64,000 bases of DNA, taken from contig NZ_UPHU01000001.1 in assembly GCF_900566075.1 (NCBI RefSeq), positions 682,001 to 746,000 on the forward strand, written 5' to 3'. The notes under the pieces are model-generated. The model searched no databases. It was not told the origin of the DNA and worked only from the letters and a program-made list of their open reading frames with translations. A program made the position numbers and the translations under genes. Shown piece after piece: positions 1-9,615 of this stretch. This DNA comes from Mycobacterium pseudokansasii. GTDB lineage: Bacteria > Actinomycetota > Actinomycetes > Mycobacteriales > Mycobacteriaceae. Numbering within the stretch: the first letter of the stretch is position 1; each line of letters starts with the position of its first letter.

Positions 1-408
1 ACGCTGCAGGTTCCGCTGACGGTGTCGGCGCCCCGGCCGGTGCACCAGGGACAGCTGCGGCGGCTGGCGGTGTGGGGGCCGTGGGTCAGTATCGGCGCCG
101 CAGCCTCGGGTGCGAGCTGCGCGTTACTGATGCTGGCCACCGCGCGCCGCCGAGGCAAGGCGCTGACCAGCCTCGGCGTTTCGGCGTTGCTCGTCGGCGC
201 GGGCGGCTGGGCGGGTATCGAGATCGGCAGGCGGTATATCAACGACGCGCTCAATCGGACCACTGGCGATATCCGGCGGGTGGCCGACGTCATGGTCGGT
301 ACGGCGGAGCGCAGCCTGCACCTGTGGCTGAACCTGACGCTGGTCGCCGGTGCGGCACTGGTGGTGCTGGGCGTGCTGGCGGCGGTGCTGGGAAGCCTGT
401 GGAAGTAG
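1..408 (+). CDS. Conserved membrane protein, C-terminal part (Rv0443-like)
   Basis: The reading frame is open from base 1, so the true start is probably upstream of the window; an in-frame GTG at 22 would give 128 residues. Two hydrophobic stretches are visible, roughly residues 17-70 (broken by basic ARRRGK) and 100-127, suggesting an integral membrane protein with a short soluble loop. No catalytic motif is seen. Its place next to rskA on the opposite strand matches Rv0443 of M. tuberculosis. Function unknown. Confidence 0.6.
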   Translation, partial: TLQVPLTVSAPRPVHQGQLRRLAVWGPWVSIGAAASGASCALLMLATARRRGKALTSLGVSALLVGAGGWAGIEIGRRYINDALNRTTGDIRRVADVMVGTAERSLHLWLNLTLVAGAALVVLGVLAAVLGSLWK

Positions 409-470
409 CCGTTGCGGTAGCGTCACAGGTCGCGAGTGGGGTCATGGCTGCGGGCGCGCTGGCGCCCCTC

Positions 471-1169
471 TTAACGCAGCGGCAGCTCGGCCAGGATCGC
501 GCCGGTCGGCTGCGTAGAACCGGTGCCCGGTTCGACGGTGAACGCCAGCGCGGTCGAGTTCCCCAGGTTGGTCAGCGTGGCCTTCGTCGACGGCGCCACC
601 GCCGCCGGGCCCATGGTCCCCGCCGAGGTCGGGCCGTTGGCGCCCAGCAGCCACATCTGATAGACGGTGCCCGGGGACGGCGGCGGCACGTCGTTCATCA
701 CGAGCACGCCGGCATTGCGGTCGTGGGAGAACATCACCGTGGCGGTCCCGCCGCCCAACGGGCGCGAAACGGTCTGCACATCCGGCGCGCCCAGCACCTG
801 CTCGGCGACCGTCGGCGGCGCCGGCGGCCGCAGCACGGTGCCCAGGCCGAACGCGCCCAGTCCCACCACCACAGCGGCTGCAGACGCGAAAACGGCTGTG
901 CGCCAACGTGACTGACGGCGGCTAGCGGTCGGCTTGACGGTGTCCAGCACGGCCGCGCGCAGTCGTTCCGGCGGTTCGGTGGCCGTGGTCGCCGACACGA
1001 TCGCCATCGTCTCGCGGACCGCGCGGACTTCTTCGTTGAAGGCCGCCGTCATCGCCGAGGGTGCCGCGGCGACCATGCGCTCGATGTCGACTCGTTCCTC
1101 GTCGGACATCGCATGCAGGGCATACGGGATCGCCAGCTCCAACAGTCCGAAATCGGTCGGCTCGGTCAT
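471..1169 (-). CDS. rskA: Anti-sigma-K factor RskA
   Basis: The 232-residue length equals M. tuberculosis RskA (Rv0444c). Residues 1-85 form the cytoplasmic sigma-binding part, a single membrane helix lies at about 91-113, and the rest is an extracytoplasmic RskA domain. RskA holds SigK inactive until regulated proteolysis releases it. The start overlaps the sigK stop by four bases (ATGA), so the pair is translationally coupled. No zinc-binding HxxxCxxC motif is present, as expected for this family. No truncation is visible, unlike the rskA mutations reported in some M. bovis-group strains. Confidence 0.93.
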   Translation of the reverse strand: MTEPTDFGLLELAIPYALHAMSDEERVDIERMVAAAPSAMTAAFNEEVRAVRETMAIVSATTATEPPERLRAAVLDTVKPTASRRQSRWRTAVFASAAAVVVGLGAFGLGTVLRPPAPPTVAEQVLGAPDVQTVSRPLGGGTATVMFSHDRNAGVLVMNDVPPPSPGTVYQMWLLGANGPTSAGTMGPAAVAPSTKATLTNLGNSTALAFTVEPGTGSTQPTGAILAELPLR

Positions 1170-1729
1170 GACATACCCAGGCAGTTCCGCAGACCGCGCA
1201 GCGCGTCACGCATGCGCGATTTGATCGTCGACAGGTTGGTGGCCAGCCGGTGCGACACCTCGGCGTACGTCAGGCCGCCGTAGTAGGCCAGTTCGATGCA
1301 CTCCCGCTGCGCGTCGGTCAACCCGCCCAGGCATGCCGCGACCCGGCGCCGTTCGTCACCGGCGATCGCGGAGTCGGCGACGACGTCGCTGGCCGGGTCG
1401 ATATTGGCCACGCCGTAGCGTGACTCCCGCTGGCTGCCGGCTTGCTCGGCGCGTACCCGGTCGATGGCGCGCCGGTGTGCCATGGTCAGCAACCAGGCCA
1501 GCGGCGAGCCCTTGACGGCGTCGTACTCCGACGCCGTGCGCCACACCTCGAGGTAGATCTCCTGGGTGGTTTCTTCGCTGTAGCCCGGGTCCCGCAGCAC
1601 CCGCGCCACCAGTCCGTACACCCGGGTTTTGGTGTGGTCGTAGAACGTTGCGAACGCGTCACGGTCGCCCCGCGCGATCTGGTGCAACAGGGCGCTGAGG
1701 TCGCTGCTCAGCCGTGGCGGTCCCGTCAT
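1166..1729 (-). CDS. sigK: ECF RNA polymerase sigma factor SigK
   Basis: A 187-residue ECF sigma factor. Region 2 covers about residues 20-70 and the region 4 helix-turn-helix sits near the C-terminus ([20 protein letters not shown]). The ATG at 1729 was chosen because it gives the M. tuberculosis length; the frame extends upstream to 2026 but that part overlaps the Rv0446c-like gene and is not sigma-like. SigK drives mpt70/mpt83-type genes and its own locus in M. tuberculosis. It lies 44 bases after the DUF1295 gene and probably shares its transcript. Confidence 0.95.
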   Translation of the reverse strand: MTGPPRLSSDLSALLHQIARGDRDAFATFYDHTKTRVYGLVARVLRDPGYSEETTQEIYLEVWRTASEYDAVKGSPLAWLLTMAHRRAIDRVRAEQAGSQRESRYGVANIDPASDVVADSAIAGDERRRVAACLGGLTDAQRECIELAYYGGLTYAEVSHRLATNLSTIKSRMRDALRGLRNCLGMS

Positions 1730-1773
1730 CGACGGTAGCCTATCGTCAGGTCGCACCGAAATCGCCAAACCGG

Positions 1774-2568
1774 TCATAACTGACGCGCCGATCGCGGTGG
1801 CCGGGGCACGAAATACGCTGTACGACGCTGGTATTCGGCGAAACCTGGACGGCCCTTCATGTACTTCTCGGTCAGCCGGGCCCCGCTCACGTCGACAAGG
1901 AAGTAGGTCATCAACAACGGCGAGACCACCGTGAGCAGCGGCACCCAGCCGGTGATGGTGATCAGCCACAACCCCCACCAGACACAGGCGTCGCCGAAGT
2001 AATTGGGGTGGCGGGTCCAGGCCCACAGGCCACGGTCCATGATGGCCCCGCGATTGGCCGGGTCGGATTTGAAGACCCGCAACTGGCGGTCACCGAGCGC
2101 TTCGAAGACGACCCCGACCAGCCACACCGCCACGCCGACACCGGTGACCGCCAGCAATGGCTTCGGAGTGGGCCCGGTGATCGCCGACAGCTGCAGCGGG
2201 AAGGAGATGAACAGCGTCAGGAAGGCCTGCAGTCCGAAGACCTTGCGCACCACCTGACCTGTGGTGGCGCCGCGCAGCAGGTCGGCATAGCGGGGATCCT
2301 CACCCTTGCCGGCGGTCTTGCGGTACATGTGCCAGCTCAGCCGCAGCCCCCACACCGTCACCAGCGCCAGCAGCAGCCACCGCCGGGCCGGGTCACCGGT
2401 GCCGAATACGGCCGCCACGGCTGCTACTGCGATGAACCCCAACCCCCAGGCGACGTCGACGACGTTGTAGCGGCCGAGCCACCTGCCGATCAGGAAGGTC
2501 GTCGAATGCACCACGGCCAGCGCCAGCGCCGAAGCACCCGATACCTGGAAGATGGCAGCCTCGTTCAT
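1774..2568 (-). CDS. DUF1295 / steroid-reductase-like membrane protein (Rv0446c-like)
   Basis: This 264-residue protein has about six hydrophobic segments. The C-terminal motif RHPNYFGD with the following GLW and EKYM segments is typical of DUF1295 and the steroid 5-alpha-reductase-like fold. Members are thought to be membrane reductases or methyltransferase-like enzymes, but the substrate here is unknown. It overlaps ufaA1 by ATGA at 2565-2568 and precedes sigK, which suggests a shared role in membrane lipid modification with the three upstream genes. Confidence 0.85.
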   Translation of the reverse strand: MNEAAIFQVSGASALALAVVHSTTFLIGRWLGRYNVVDVAWGLGFIAVAAVAAVFGTGDPARRWLLLALVTVWGLRLSWHMYRKTAGKGEDPRYADLLRGATTGQVVRKVFGLQAFLTLFISFPLQLSAITGPTPKPLLAVTGVGVAVWLVGVVFEALGDRQLRVFKSDPANRGAIMDRGLWAWTRHPNYFGDACVWWGLWLITITGWVPLLTVVSPLLMTYFLVDVSGARLTEKYMKGRPGFAEYQRRTAYFVPRPPRSARQL

Positions 2569-3845
2569 CGGTCATCCTTGCGCTCGAACGTCCACTGGAC
2601 GACATCCAGGTACCCGGACCGGAATCCCGCCTCGGAGTAGGCCAGGTAGAACTCCCACATCCGGGCGAACACCTCATCGAAACCCAAGTGTGCCAACCGG
2701 TCTCGCCGCTGGACGAACCGCTCCCGCCACAGCCGCAGAGTCTCGGCGTAGTGCGGTCGCAGCGAGGCGGTGTCGACCGTGCGCAGGCTGGTGTGGCGGT
2801 TCGTGATCGCCGCGATGGCCTCCGTGGACGGCAACAGCCCGCCGGGGAAGATGTACTTCTGGATCCAGGTGCGGGTGTTGCGGGTGGCCAGCATCCGGTC
2901 GTGGGGCATCGTGATCGCCTGGATCGCCACTCGGCCGCCCGGGCGCACCAGCTGGTCTAGCGCCGCGAAATACGTTGGCCAGGAGCGGTATCCGACGGCC
3001 TCGATCATCTCGACCGAGAGTATCGCGTCATAAGGGTCATGCCCCGACCGCGCGTCGCGGTAGTCGCACAAGTCGATCTGCACCCGATGGGACAGGCCCG
3101 CGGCGGCGACCCGCTGACGCGCCAGCCGCTGCTGCTCCACCGATAACGTGACCGATCGCACCCGGGCCCCGCGGGCGGCCGCCCGGATACACAGCTCGCC
3201 CCAGCCGGTGCCGATCTCGAGCACCCGGCTGCCCGGCCCGACACCGGCCATGTCGAGTAGCCGATCGATCTTGCGCCGTTGGGCGGCAGCCAAATCGGGC
3301 CACGCGGCGGGAAGATCGCGGAACAGCGCGGACGAATAGGTCATGGTTTCGTCGAGGAACTCAGCGAACAGGTCGTTCGACAGATCATAGTGCTCGGCGA
3401 CGTTACGCCGGGCCTGATCGCGGCTGGGATCGCCCCGGGTCGGCTCGAACGCCGGCGCCAGCGGACGCAGCCACTGCAGCGGGCCCGGAACCAGGTCGGC
3501 GACCGACTCGGCCAGGACCGTCAGCACTCTGGTGAGATCCTCCGACGACCATTCACCGGCCAGGTAGGACTCGCCGAAGCCGATCAGGCCGTGCCGCCCG
3601 ATCCGTCGTGCCAGCGCCTTCGGGCGGTGAACCGTCAGCCTCGCCGACGTGGCGTCGCCGGCGCCGACTGCCGTGCCGTCCGGGTAGACCAGTCGCAGCG
3701 GCAGTCGGGCGACCGCGCGACGCAACAGCCAGTCGGCGATGGCCGCCGACGTCGCGGCGACCGGTCCGGACGGCACCTCGGCGACAGCCGGCCAGCGCTC
3801 GGAATCTATTGTGACCGAAGGTGTTCCGATTGTTTCGATGCTCAT
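2565..3845 (-). CDS. ufaA1: Cyclopropane/methyl fatty acid synthase-family methyltransferase UfaA1
   Basis: A 426-residue SAM-dependent methyltransferase of the cyclopropane fatty acid synthase family. The SAM-binding motif VLEIGTGWG is at residues 208-216, and the N-terminal 150 residues form the extra domain of the long members. M. tuberculosis UfaA1 (Rv0447c) has been linked to methylation of oleate on the way to tuberculostearic acid. The ATG at 3845 was chosen because it overlaps the preceding stop as ATGA and gives the known length; an upstream in-frame start at 3938 lies inside the previous gene. The FAD oxidoreductase upstream is a plausible partner for reducing a methylene intermediate (inference). 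Confidence 0.88.
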   Translation of the reverse strand: MSIETIGTPSVTIDSERWPAVAEVPSGPVAATSAAIADWLLRRAVARLPLRLVYPDGTAVGAGDATSARLTVHRPKALARRIGRHGLIGFGESYLAGEWSSEDLTRVLTVLAESVADLVPGPLQWLRPLAPAFEPTRGDPSRDQARRNVAEHYDLSNDLFAEFLDETMTYSSALFRDLPAAWPDLAAAQRRKIDRLLDMAGVGPGSRVLEIGTGWGELCIRAAARGARVRSVTLSVEQQRLARQRVAAAGLSHRVQIDLCDYRDARSGHDPYDAILSVEMIEAVGYRSWPTYFAALDQLVRPGGRVAIQAITMPHDRMLATRNTRTWIQKYIFPGGLLPSTEAIAAITNRHTSLRTVDTASLRPHYAETLRLWRERFVQRRDRLAHLGFDEVFARMWEFYLAYSEAGFRSGYLDVVQWTFERKDDR

Positions 3846-4561
3846 CGCGGTACCACTGGCACTCGACGTAACCACAGTGTGATCCCCTGTATCCGGATGC
3901 GGGCGGCCACCACCAACGGGGCCAACGGTGAAATGCATTGCATGAGTGCGACTTCCTTGGTTGTCGCGGGTCGTCGTGTCCCGCGGAGGTTCGCGACGAA
4001 TACCGGGAACGCCGGGTGGTTTTCGCCGTGTAGCGCCACCGTGACGTCGACCTCGCCGCCGGGCCGCGGCGCTCGCACCACGTAATGCCCCTCGACGTCA
4101 TTGAACGGCGAGACGTAGAACTTCTTGGCCGTCACCACGGGCAGGTCGGCCGGCGGCAGCAGATACGCGTGCCGTTCTCCATAGGTGTTGTGCACTTCGG
4201 CCACCACATGGCGCACCCGGCCGTCACGGTCGTGACACCAATAGACGCTCAACGGGTTGAAGACATGCCCGAGCACGCGGGCCTGCAGCAGTGCGGTGAT
4301 CCGGCCGTCGGGAACAGCGACGCCGCGCTCATCGAAGAACGCTTCCAGCCGGTCGCGCAGCGAACCGTGCGGCGTGCCCGACGACGCGGCGGCGAAGTGG
4401 TCGTCGGCGCGAAATCGGGCGAACGTTCGTAGCCACCAGGGCAGCTGCGGCAGCTCGTCGACGTCGACATACCAGCTGTAGCTTCGGTATTCGAACGAGT
4501 GGTGCACCGGGGCGCGTCGCGCGTGGGTGATGGTGGTGCGGTAGATCGCCGGAGTCAGCAT
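3842..4561 (-). CDS. DUF1365 family protein (Rv0448c-like)
   Basis: A 239-residue protein with the DUF1365 hallmarks GHVFNPLSVYWC and FYVSPFND. In many bacteria DUF1365 genes sit between an FAD-dependent amine-oxidase-like protein and a cyclopropane fatty acid synthase-like methyltransferase, exactly as here. A role in fatty acid or phospholipid modification is inferred from that context; no reaction has been established from the sequence. It overlaps the genes on both sides, so the set is probably one translationally coupled operon. Confidence 0.85.
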   Translation of the reverse strand: MLTPAIYRTTITHARRAPVHHSFEYRSYSWYVDVDELPQLPWWLRTFARFRADDHFAAASSGTPHGSLRDRLEAFFDERGVAVPDGRITALLQARVLGHVFNPLSVYWCHDRDGRVRHVVAEVHNTYGERHAYLLPPADLPVVTAKKFYVSPFNDVEGHYVVRAPRPGGEVDVTVALHGENHPAFPVFVANLRGTRRPATTKEVALMQCISPLAPLVVAARIRIQGITLWLRRVPVVPR

Positions 4562-5871
4562 GGCACCACCACTTCCCTTCGGGTTGCGGCCGGCCAGTCC
4601 GCCCCCAGCCTCCGGGCCGCGCGCAGCCCGGAGGCGGCGCCGTCCTCGTGGAACCCCCAGCCGTGGTAGGCCCCGGCGAACACCACCCGATCGTCATCGA
4701 GGGTGGGCAATAAGCGTTGGGCTGCAACCGATTCCGGTGTGTACAGCGGATGGCTGTAGGTCATCTCGGCAAGCACCGACCCGGGGTCCACCCGGTCATG
4801 GCCGCCGAGGGTGACCAGGAACCTTCGGTTGTCGTCGATGCGCATCAGCCTGCTGACGTCGTAGCTGACCACCACGTGGTCGGTGCCCGGTGTCACCAGG
4901 TAGTTCCACGACGCGCGGGCGCCGGTGTGGCGGGGCAGCACCGACTCGTCGGTGTGCAGCTGGGCCCGGTTGGTCGAGTAGGGGATCGCTCCCAGCACGT
5001 GCCGTTCCCAGGCGGTCGGCGGGTCGAGGAGCAGCAGGGCCTGGTCGGGATGCACGGCGACGACGGCGGCGTCGAACAATCGCGGCGTGTCGTGACCGGC
5101 TTGCACCACCACGCCACCGGCGACCCGGCGCAGCGAATGCACCGGGGTGCCCGTGGACACCTCGGCCAGCCGGGAGGCGATCGCCTGCACGTAGGTGGCC
5201 GAGCCCCCGGTGACGGTGCGCCAGGTGGGCGAGCCGAACACCGACAACATCCCGTGATGGTCCAGGAAGACGAACAGATACCGGGCCGGGTAGCGCAACG
5301 CGTCCTCGCTCGCACACGACCACACCGCGGCCACCAGGGGAGTGATGAAGTAGTCGGCGAAAAACGACGAGAAGCGGTGCCGCTTGAGGAACGCCTCCAA
5401 TGTTTCGAGTCGGTCGCCGGCTTCCTCGCGCAGCAGCCGCGAGGCCGCACGGTGGAAGCGCAAGATCTCGGCGAGCATCAGCAGGTAGCGGGGCCGCAGT
5501 GCCTGCCGGCAGGCGAACAGTCCCCGGACTCCCAGAGCCCCGGCATATTCGAGGCCGATGCCGTCGGCGCGCACCGACATCGACATGTCCGACTCCTGGG
5601 TGGCGACACCCAGTTCGTCGAACAGTCGGCACAGCGTCGGGTAGGTGCGGTCGTTGTGGACCAGGAATGCCGAGTCGACCGCGATGACGCTGCCGTCGTG
5701 CGCCCCGTCGCCGCGATCGACGTAATGGGTGTGGGCGTGTCCGCCGAGCCGGGTGTCGGCCTCGTACAAGGTGACTCGGTCACGGCCGGACAGCACGTAG
5801 GCGGCGGTCAGGCCGGCCACGCCGCTGCCGATGACCGCTATCGAGCGTTCTGAGGGGTGTCGTTGCTGCAC
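4555..5871 (-). CDS. FAD-dependent oxidoreductase, amine-oxidase-like (Rv0449c-like)
   Basis: A 438-residue flavoprotein. The FAD-binding GSGVAG motif is at residues 15-20, an acidic ribose-binding strand end (LYEAD) follows, and the C-terminal FAD motif is FAGAYHGWGFHEDG. It is first in the operon with the DUF1365 and UfaA1 genes. It probably acts on a lipid acyl chain, either as a desaturase or reductase partner of UfaA1 (inference from operon). The ATG at 5871 follows a SigK-like -10 element by only seven bases, so the mRNA leader would be very short. Confidence 0.86.
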   Translation of the reverse strand: MQQRHPSERSIAVIGSGVAGLTAAYVLSGRDRVTLYEADTRLGGHAHTHYVDRGDGAHDGSVIAVDSAFLVHNDRTYPTLCRLFDELGVATQESDMSMSVRADGIGLEYAGALGVRGLFACRQALRPRYLLMLAEILRFHRAASRLLREEAGDRLETLEAFLKRHRFSSFFADYFITPLVAAVWSCASEDALRYPARYLFVFLDHHGMLSVFGSPTWRTVTGGSATYVQAIASRLAEVSTGTPVHSLRRVAGGVVVQAGHDTPRLFDAAVVAVHPDQALLLLDPPTAWERHVLGAIPYSTNRAQLHTDESVLPRHTGARASWNYLVTPGTDHVVVSYDVSRLMRIDDNRRFLVTLGGHDRVDPGSVLAEMTYSHPLYTPESVAAQRLLPTLDDDRVVFAGAYHGWGFHEDGAASGLRAARRLGADWPAATRREVVVPC

Positions 5872-5878
5872 ATCAGGT

Positions 5879-5910
5879 ATTCGGAACCGTCGGCAGCTCG
5901 GACGGGATGG
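5879..5910 (-). promoter_or_regulatory. Candidate SigK promoter for the Rv0449c-to-rskA operon
   Basis: On the minus strand CCATCC (5905-5910) and CCGAAT (5879-5884) match the hexamers reported for SigK promoters in mycobacteria. In M. tuberculosis this operon belongs to the SigK regulon. The spacer is 20 bases, longer than usual for ECF promoters, and the -10 is only seven bases from the ATG. The match was made by eye. Confidence 0.55.
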
Positions 5911-5922
5911 ACCAAACCGGCG

Positions 5923-8829
5923 TTAGTGTTCGCCGCTCATCGCCATCAGCCGGTCGGTTTGCGGCTCCTCCCCGGAACCGCTTGGTGCCGACCGGATTCG
6001 GGCCGGACGTGAACGCACCTTCATCGGCCACCAGAACCAGCGGCCCAGCAGCGCGGCGATCGACGGCGTCATGAACGAACGCACGATCAACGTGTCGAAC
6101 AGCAGACCCAGGCCGATAGTGGTACCCACCTGGCCGATCACCCGCAGATCGCTGACGGCCATGGACGCCATGGTGAACGCGAACACCAGCCCGGCGTTGG
6201 TCACGACCTTGCCGGTACCGCCCATCGCGCGAATGATGCCGGTGTTCAGCCCGGCGCCGATTTCCTCCTTGAACCGCGAGACCAGCAGCAGGTTGTAGTC
6301 AGACCCCACGGCCAGCAGAACGATGACGGACATCGCCAGCACCATGTAGTGCAACTCGATGCTGAGGATGTGCTGCCACAACAGCACCGACAGCCCGAAT
6401 GAGGCACCGAGCGAAAGCGCCACCGTGCCCACGATCACCGCCGCCGCGACAAAGGCGCGCGTCAGTATCAGCATGATGATGAAAATCAGGCACAGCGAAG
6501 AGATCCCGGCAATAAGGAGATCCCATTTGGCGCCGTCGGCGATGTCGTAGAAGACGGCCGCCGTCCCGGCCAGATAGATCTTGGCGTCCTCCAGCGGGGT
6601 TCCCTTGAGCGACTCCTCGGCCGCGGTGCGGATCGCATTGATGCTCGCGATTCCCTCGGGTGATTGCGGATCTCCCCGATGCAAGATGATGAAGCGGGCG
6701 GAATGCCCGTCGGGTGACAGGAAGGACTTCATGGCGCGCTGGAAGTCTTTGTTCTTGAAGACCTCGGGCGGCAGATAGAACGAGTCGTCGTTCTTGGCGG
6801 CATCGAACGCCTTCCCCATGGCGTTCGCGTTGTCGCTCATCTCGTTCATCTGGTCGTAGAAGCCGGCCATGGTGCTGTGCATGGTCAGCATCATGATCCG
6901 CATGCTTTCCATGCTGTCGATCATCGGCGGGAAGGTCGCCAGCATCTGCGGCATCAGCCGGTCAATGTTCTTGGTATCGGCCACCAGAGCGCTGAGTTTC
7001 TCGTCGACCTGGTCGAGTCCGTCCAGCGCGTCGAATATCGACCTGAAGGACCAGCAGATGGGAATGTCGTAACAGTGCTTCTCCCAATAGAAGTAGCTAC
7101 GGATCGGGCGCCAGAAGTCGTCGAAGTCCGCGATATGGTCGCGCAGTTCGTTGGTGATCTGCTGCATCTCTTCGGTGTCGCGGACGATGTGGTGAGTATT
7201 CTCGGCGAGCTGCGACATCAGGCTGTACATCTGCTTCATGATCGCGATCGTCTTGGCCATCTCGTCGGCCTGTTTGAGCATGTCGTCGATCCGGTCCCGC
7301 TGATACTTCAGGGTCTGCACCTGGCCGGCGTTTTGCATGCTGATCAGAAACGGGATCGACGTGTGGTCCATCGCCGTTCCGTCGGGCCTGGTGATCGCCT
7401 GCACCCGGGAAATGCCCGGAACCCGGAAGATGCCTTTGGCCAGCCTGTCCAGCACCAGAAAGTCCGCGGGATTGCGCATGTCGTGATCCGACTCGATCAT
7501 CAACACGTCGGGCTTCATCCGGGCCTGCGAGAAATGGCGTTCCGCGGCGGCGAATCCTTCGTTGGCGGGGATGAAGGTGGGCAGGTAGGAACGGTCGTTG
7601 TAGTTGGTGCGGTATCCGGGCAGCGCGAGCAGACCGACCAGGGCGACCGCGCACGTGGCGGCCAGTACCGGCAGCGGCCAGCGCACCACCACGGTGCCGA
7701 CCCGGCGCCAGCCACGAACCTTGAGTAGCCGCTTGGGGTCGAACAGCCCGAATCGGCTGCCGACGGTCAGCACGGCGGGCCCCAGCGTCAGCGCCGCGAA
7801 CACCGCCACCAGCATCCCCACCGCACAGGGGATGCCGAGGGTTTCGAAGTAGGGCATCCGGGCGAACTTGAGGCAGAAGGTCGCGCCGGCGATCGTCAGG
7901 CCCGAGCCCAGGATGACGTGGGCGGTACCGCGGTACATCGTGTAGAAGGCCGTTTCCCGGTCTTCCCCGGCCTGACGGGCCTCCTGGTAGCGCCCGAAGA
8001 TGAAGATCCCGTAGTCGGTGCCGGCGGCAATGGCCAGTGAGGTCAGCAGGCTGACGGCAAAGGTGGACAGTCCGATGGCCCCGCTGTGGCCGAGCAGTGC
8101 GACCACTCCCCGGGCCGCGGTCAATTCCACCCCGACCGTCAGCAACAGCATGATGACGGTGATCGGCGAGCGGTAGACCAGCAGCAACATCACGAAGATC
8201 ACCACGACCGTCGTCACCGTGATCTTGACCATCGACTTGTCGCCGCTGTGGTGCATGTCCGCGACGAGCGCCGCGGCGCCGGTGACGTACGTCGTGACCC
8301 CGGGCGGCGCCGGCGTGTCCGCGACGATCTTGCGCACCGCTTCGACGGACTCGTTGGCCAACGGCTCGCCTTGGTTGCCGGCGAGATTCAGCTGGACGTA
8401 GGTGGCTTTGCCGTCGTTGCTTTGTGCCCCGGCCGCCGTGAGCGGATCGCCCCAGAAGTCTTGGACGCTTTGGACATGCTTGGTATCGGCTCGCAGTTTG
8501 CGGACGAGAACGTCGTAATACTTGTGGGCCGCGTCGTCGAGTGGCTGTTTGCCCTCCAAGACGATCATGGCGACGCTGTCGGTGTTGCCTTCGTTGAACG
8601 CCTGCCCGATGTGCTTCATGGCCTGGTACGACGGCGCTTCCTTGGGGCTCAGCGACACCGAGCGCTCCTGCCCGACTTCTTCCAGCGACGGCACGAAAAC
8701 GCTGAGCGCAACGCAGATCATCAGCCAGCCGAGAATGATCGGCACCGCGAACGCGTGGATGATCCGCGCTATCAACGGCTTTTCGGCGTGGCTGCCGGTG
8801 TCGGGGTCGTTCGCGTACTTGATGGTCAC
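5923..8829 (-). CDS. mmpL4: RND-type lipid/siderophore transporter MmpL4
   Basis: 968 residues, matching MmpL4 (Rv0450c). There is one N-terminal helix at about 26-47. The first MMPL membrane block (about 200-405) has the proton-relay pair D272-Y273, and the second block has D844-Y845. A long periplasmic helical region rich in Met and Gln (about 500-690) fits the coiled-coil domain of MmpL4/5 transporters. With MmpS4, M. tuberculosis MmpL4 exports mycobactin and carboxymycobactin. It overlaps mmpS4 by ATGA at 8826-8829. Confidence 0.94.
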   Translation of the reverse strand: MTIKYANDPDTGSHAEKPLIARIIHAFAVPIILGWLMICVALSVFVPSLEEVGQERSVSLSPKEAPSYQAMKHIGQAFNEGNTDSVAMIVLEGKQPLDDAAHKYYDVLVRKLRADTKHVQSVQDFWGDPLTAAGAQSNDGKATYVQLNLAGNQGEPLANESVEAVRKIVADTPAPPGVTTYVTGAAALVADMHHSGDKSMVKITVTTVVVIFVMLLLVYRSPITVIMLLLTVGVELTAARGVVALLGHSGAIGLSTFAVSLLTSLAIAAGTDYGIFIFGRYQEARQAGEDRETAFYTMYRGTAHVILGSGLTIAGATFCLKFARMPYFETLGIPCAVGMLVAVFAALTLGPAVLTVGSRFGLFDPKRLLKVRGWRRVGTVVVRWPLPVLAATCAVALVGLLALPGYRTNYNDRSYLPTFIPANEGFAAAERHFSQARMKPDVLMIESDHDMRNPADFLVLDRLAKGIFRVPGISRVQAITRPDGTAMDHTSIPFLISMQNAGQVQTLKYQRDRIDDMLKQADEMAKTIAIMKQMYSLMSQLAENTHHIVRDTEEMQQITNELRDHIADFDDFWRPIRSYFYWEKHCYDIPICWSFRSIFDALDGLDQVDEKLSALVADTKNIDRLMPQMLATFPPMIDSMESMRIMMLTMHSTMAGFYDQMNEMSDNANAMGKAFDAAKNDDSFYLPPEVFKNKDFQRAMKSFLSPDGHSARFIILHRGDPQSPEGIASINAIRTAAEESLKGTPLEDAKIYLAGTAAVFYDIADGAKWDLLIAGISSLCLIFIIMLILTRAFVAAAVIVGTVALSLGASFGLSVLLWQHILSIELHYMVLAMSVIVLLAVGSDYNLLLVSRFKEEIGAGLNTGIIRAMGGTGKVVTNAGLVFAFTMASMAVSDLRVIGQVGTTIGLGLLFDTLIVRSFMTPSIAALLGRWFWWPMKVRSRPARIRSAPSGSGEEPQTDRLMAMSGEH

Positions 8830-9245
8830 GCCGACTTCACCAGGCAGTAGGTGTACGCGTTGACCTCGTGTGAAACCTTCTCCGCCTTGACCACGCCGTC
8901 CACGGTGATCCGGCAGCCGATGCTGTCGGTATCACCTTGGGCGACGAGGTTTCCCATCACTGCCGCCAAATTCGTGGTGAAGTGCAACGACCACGGCAGC
9001 ACGGCTTGATCGACCCGCTGCGGGTCGGAATTGACATCGAAATAGCTGATATCGGCCACCGTCCCGGGTGGCCCGAACACTTCGTAGGTGATCTGCTTGG
9101 GGTTGAAGGGTTTGCTGTCGAGGTTGCTGTCGGAATAGGACTCCCGCCTCTCGGACGCGAAAAAGCCCCGAATCCGGTGCACGGTGAACCCCCCGACGAT
9201 GATCACCGCCAGGATTACCAGTGCGATCCACGTCCGCGACAGCAC
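8826..9245 (-). CDS. mmpS4: MmpS4, periplasmic adaptor of MmpL4
   Basis: 139 residues from a GTG at 9245, which gives the known MmpS4 length and places the single membrane helix at about residues 6-24. The soluble part holds the conserved [16 protein letters not shown] segment and two cysteines near the C-terminus ([18 protein letters not shown]). The frame also opens from an ATG at 9341 (171 residues), but that extension covers 10-bp repeats and is basic and low in conservation, so the shorter form is preferred. Needed with MmpL4 for siderophore secretion in M. tuberculosis. Confidence 0.9.
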   Translation of the reverse strand: MLSRTWIALVILAVIIVGGFTVHRIRGFFASERRESYSDSNLDSKPFNPKQITYEVFGPPGTVADISYFDVNSDPQRVDQAVLPWSLHFTTNLAAVMGNLVAQGDTDSIGCRITVDGVVKAEKVSHEVNAYTYCLVKSA

Positions 9246-9323
9246 CTTGAAGATCTCAAGTTCCCTTCGCCGGTTGGTATTTGCTACGGGCGAACCATAC
9301 CCGCCCCGTGAAAGTCCTTCCCA

Positions 9324-9363
9324 GCTTTCAAGGCCTTTCAAGGGCTTTCGACGGCTTCCAACG
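9324..9363. repeat. Four 10-bp direct repeats upstream of mmpS4
   Basis: Four consecutive 10-base units: gctttcaagg, cctttcaagg, gctttcgacg and gcttccaacg. The period equals one turn of the helix, so a protein reading them would bind one face of the DNA. They lie 79-118 bases upstream of the chosen mmpS4 start, between it and the IdeR-like box. Confidence 0.7.
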
Positions 9364-9464
9364 ACAGAGCACCACGACCACGCACTCGATCAGCCGGGCC
9401 CAAGACCCCGGTCGCCGCGGCAAGCCGCCGTGGGTCATCCTGAATCACCTCGAGCCCGTAATAC

Positions 9465-9483
9465 TGTGCCTAGCCTTGCCTAA
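9465..9483 (-). promoter_or_regulatory. Candidate IdeR (iron repressor) box
   Basis: The minus strand reads TTAGGCAAGGCTAGGCACA, which agrees with the 19-base mycobacterial IdeR consensus (TTAGGTTAGGCTAACCTAA) at 13 positions, with the left half strongest. mmpS4-mmpL4 is an IdeR-repressed operon in M. tuberculosis, so the site would switch on export when iron is scarce. It lies about 220 bases from the mmpS4 start. Confidence 0.6.
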
Positions 9484-9532
9484 GTAAATCATTGCGGTGT
9501 GCGGAACGACGCCTTCCCCCACCCGGGGCAGT

Positions 9533-9555
9533 GTAACGCATATCACGTGCGTAAC
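9533..9555. promoter_or_regulatory. Near-palindromic candidate TetR operator
   Basis: GTAACGCA and TGCGTAAC flank a 7-base centre (TATCACG), each arm off a perfect match by one base pair. It sits 61-83 bases before the TetR start. A second palindrome (CACATGATGTG, 9590-9600) lies closer and also runs into TGCGTTA, so the two may be bound by the same dimer. Both are candidates for autoregulation of the TetR gene and control of the flanking mmpS-mmpL pairs. Confidence 0.4.
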
Positions 9556-9589
9556 GGCACGGTACTCGGTTGGCTTACCGCTCGCAAAT

Positions 9590-9600
9590 CACATGATGTG
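9590..9600. promoter_or_regulatory. Perfect 11-bp palindrome before the TetR gene
   Basis: CACATGATGTG is palindromic around its central base. It ends 15 bases before the chosen GTG of the TetR gene, where a repressor would block initiation. It may pair with the larger near-palindrome about 50 bases upstream. Confidence 0.35.
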
Positions 9601-9615
9601 CGTTATCCTCTGCCA

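Noticed and set aside
1730-2026. N-terminal extension of sigK to 286 residues
   Set aside because: The added part overlaps the DUF1295 gene and has no sigma-factor character; the 187-residue form matches the known protein.
4717-5853. 378-residue ORF opposite the FAD oxidoreductase
   Set aside because: Composition is typical of antisense frames and the sense strand has a clear flavoprotein inside a coupled operon.
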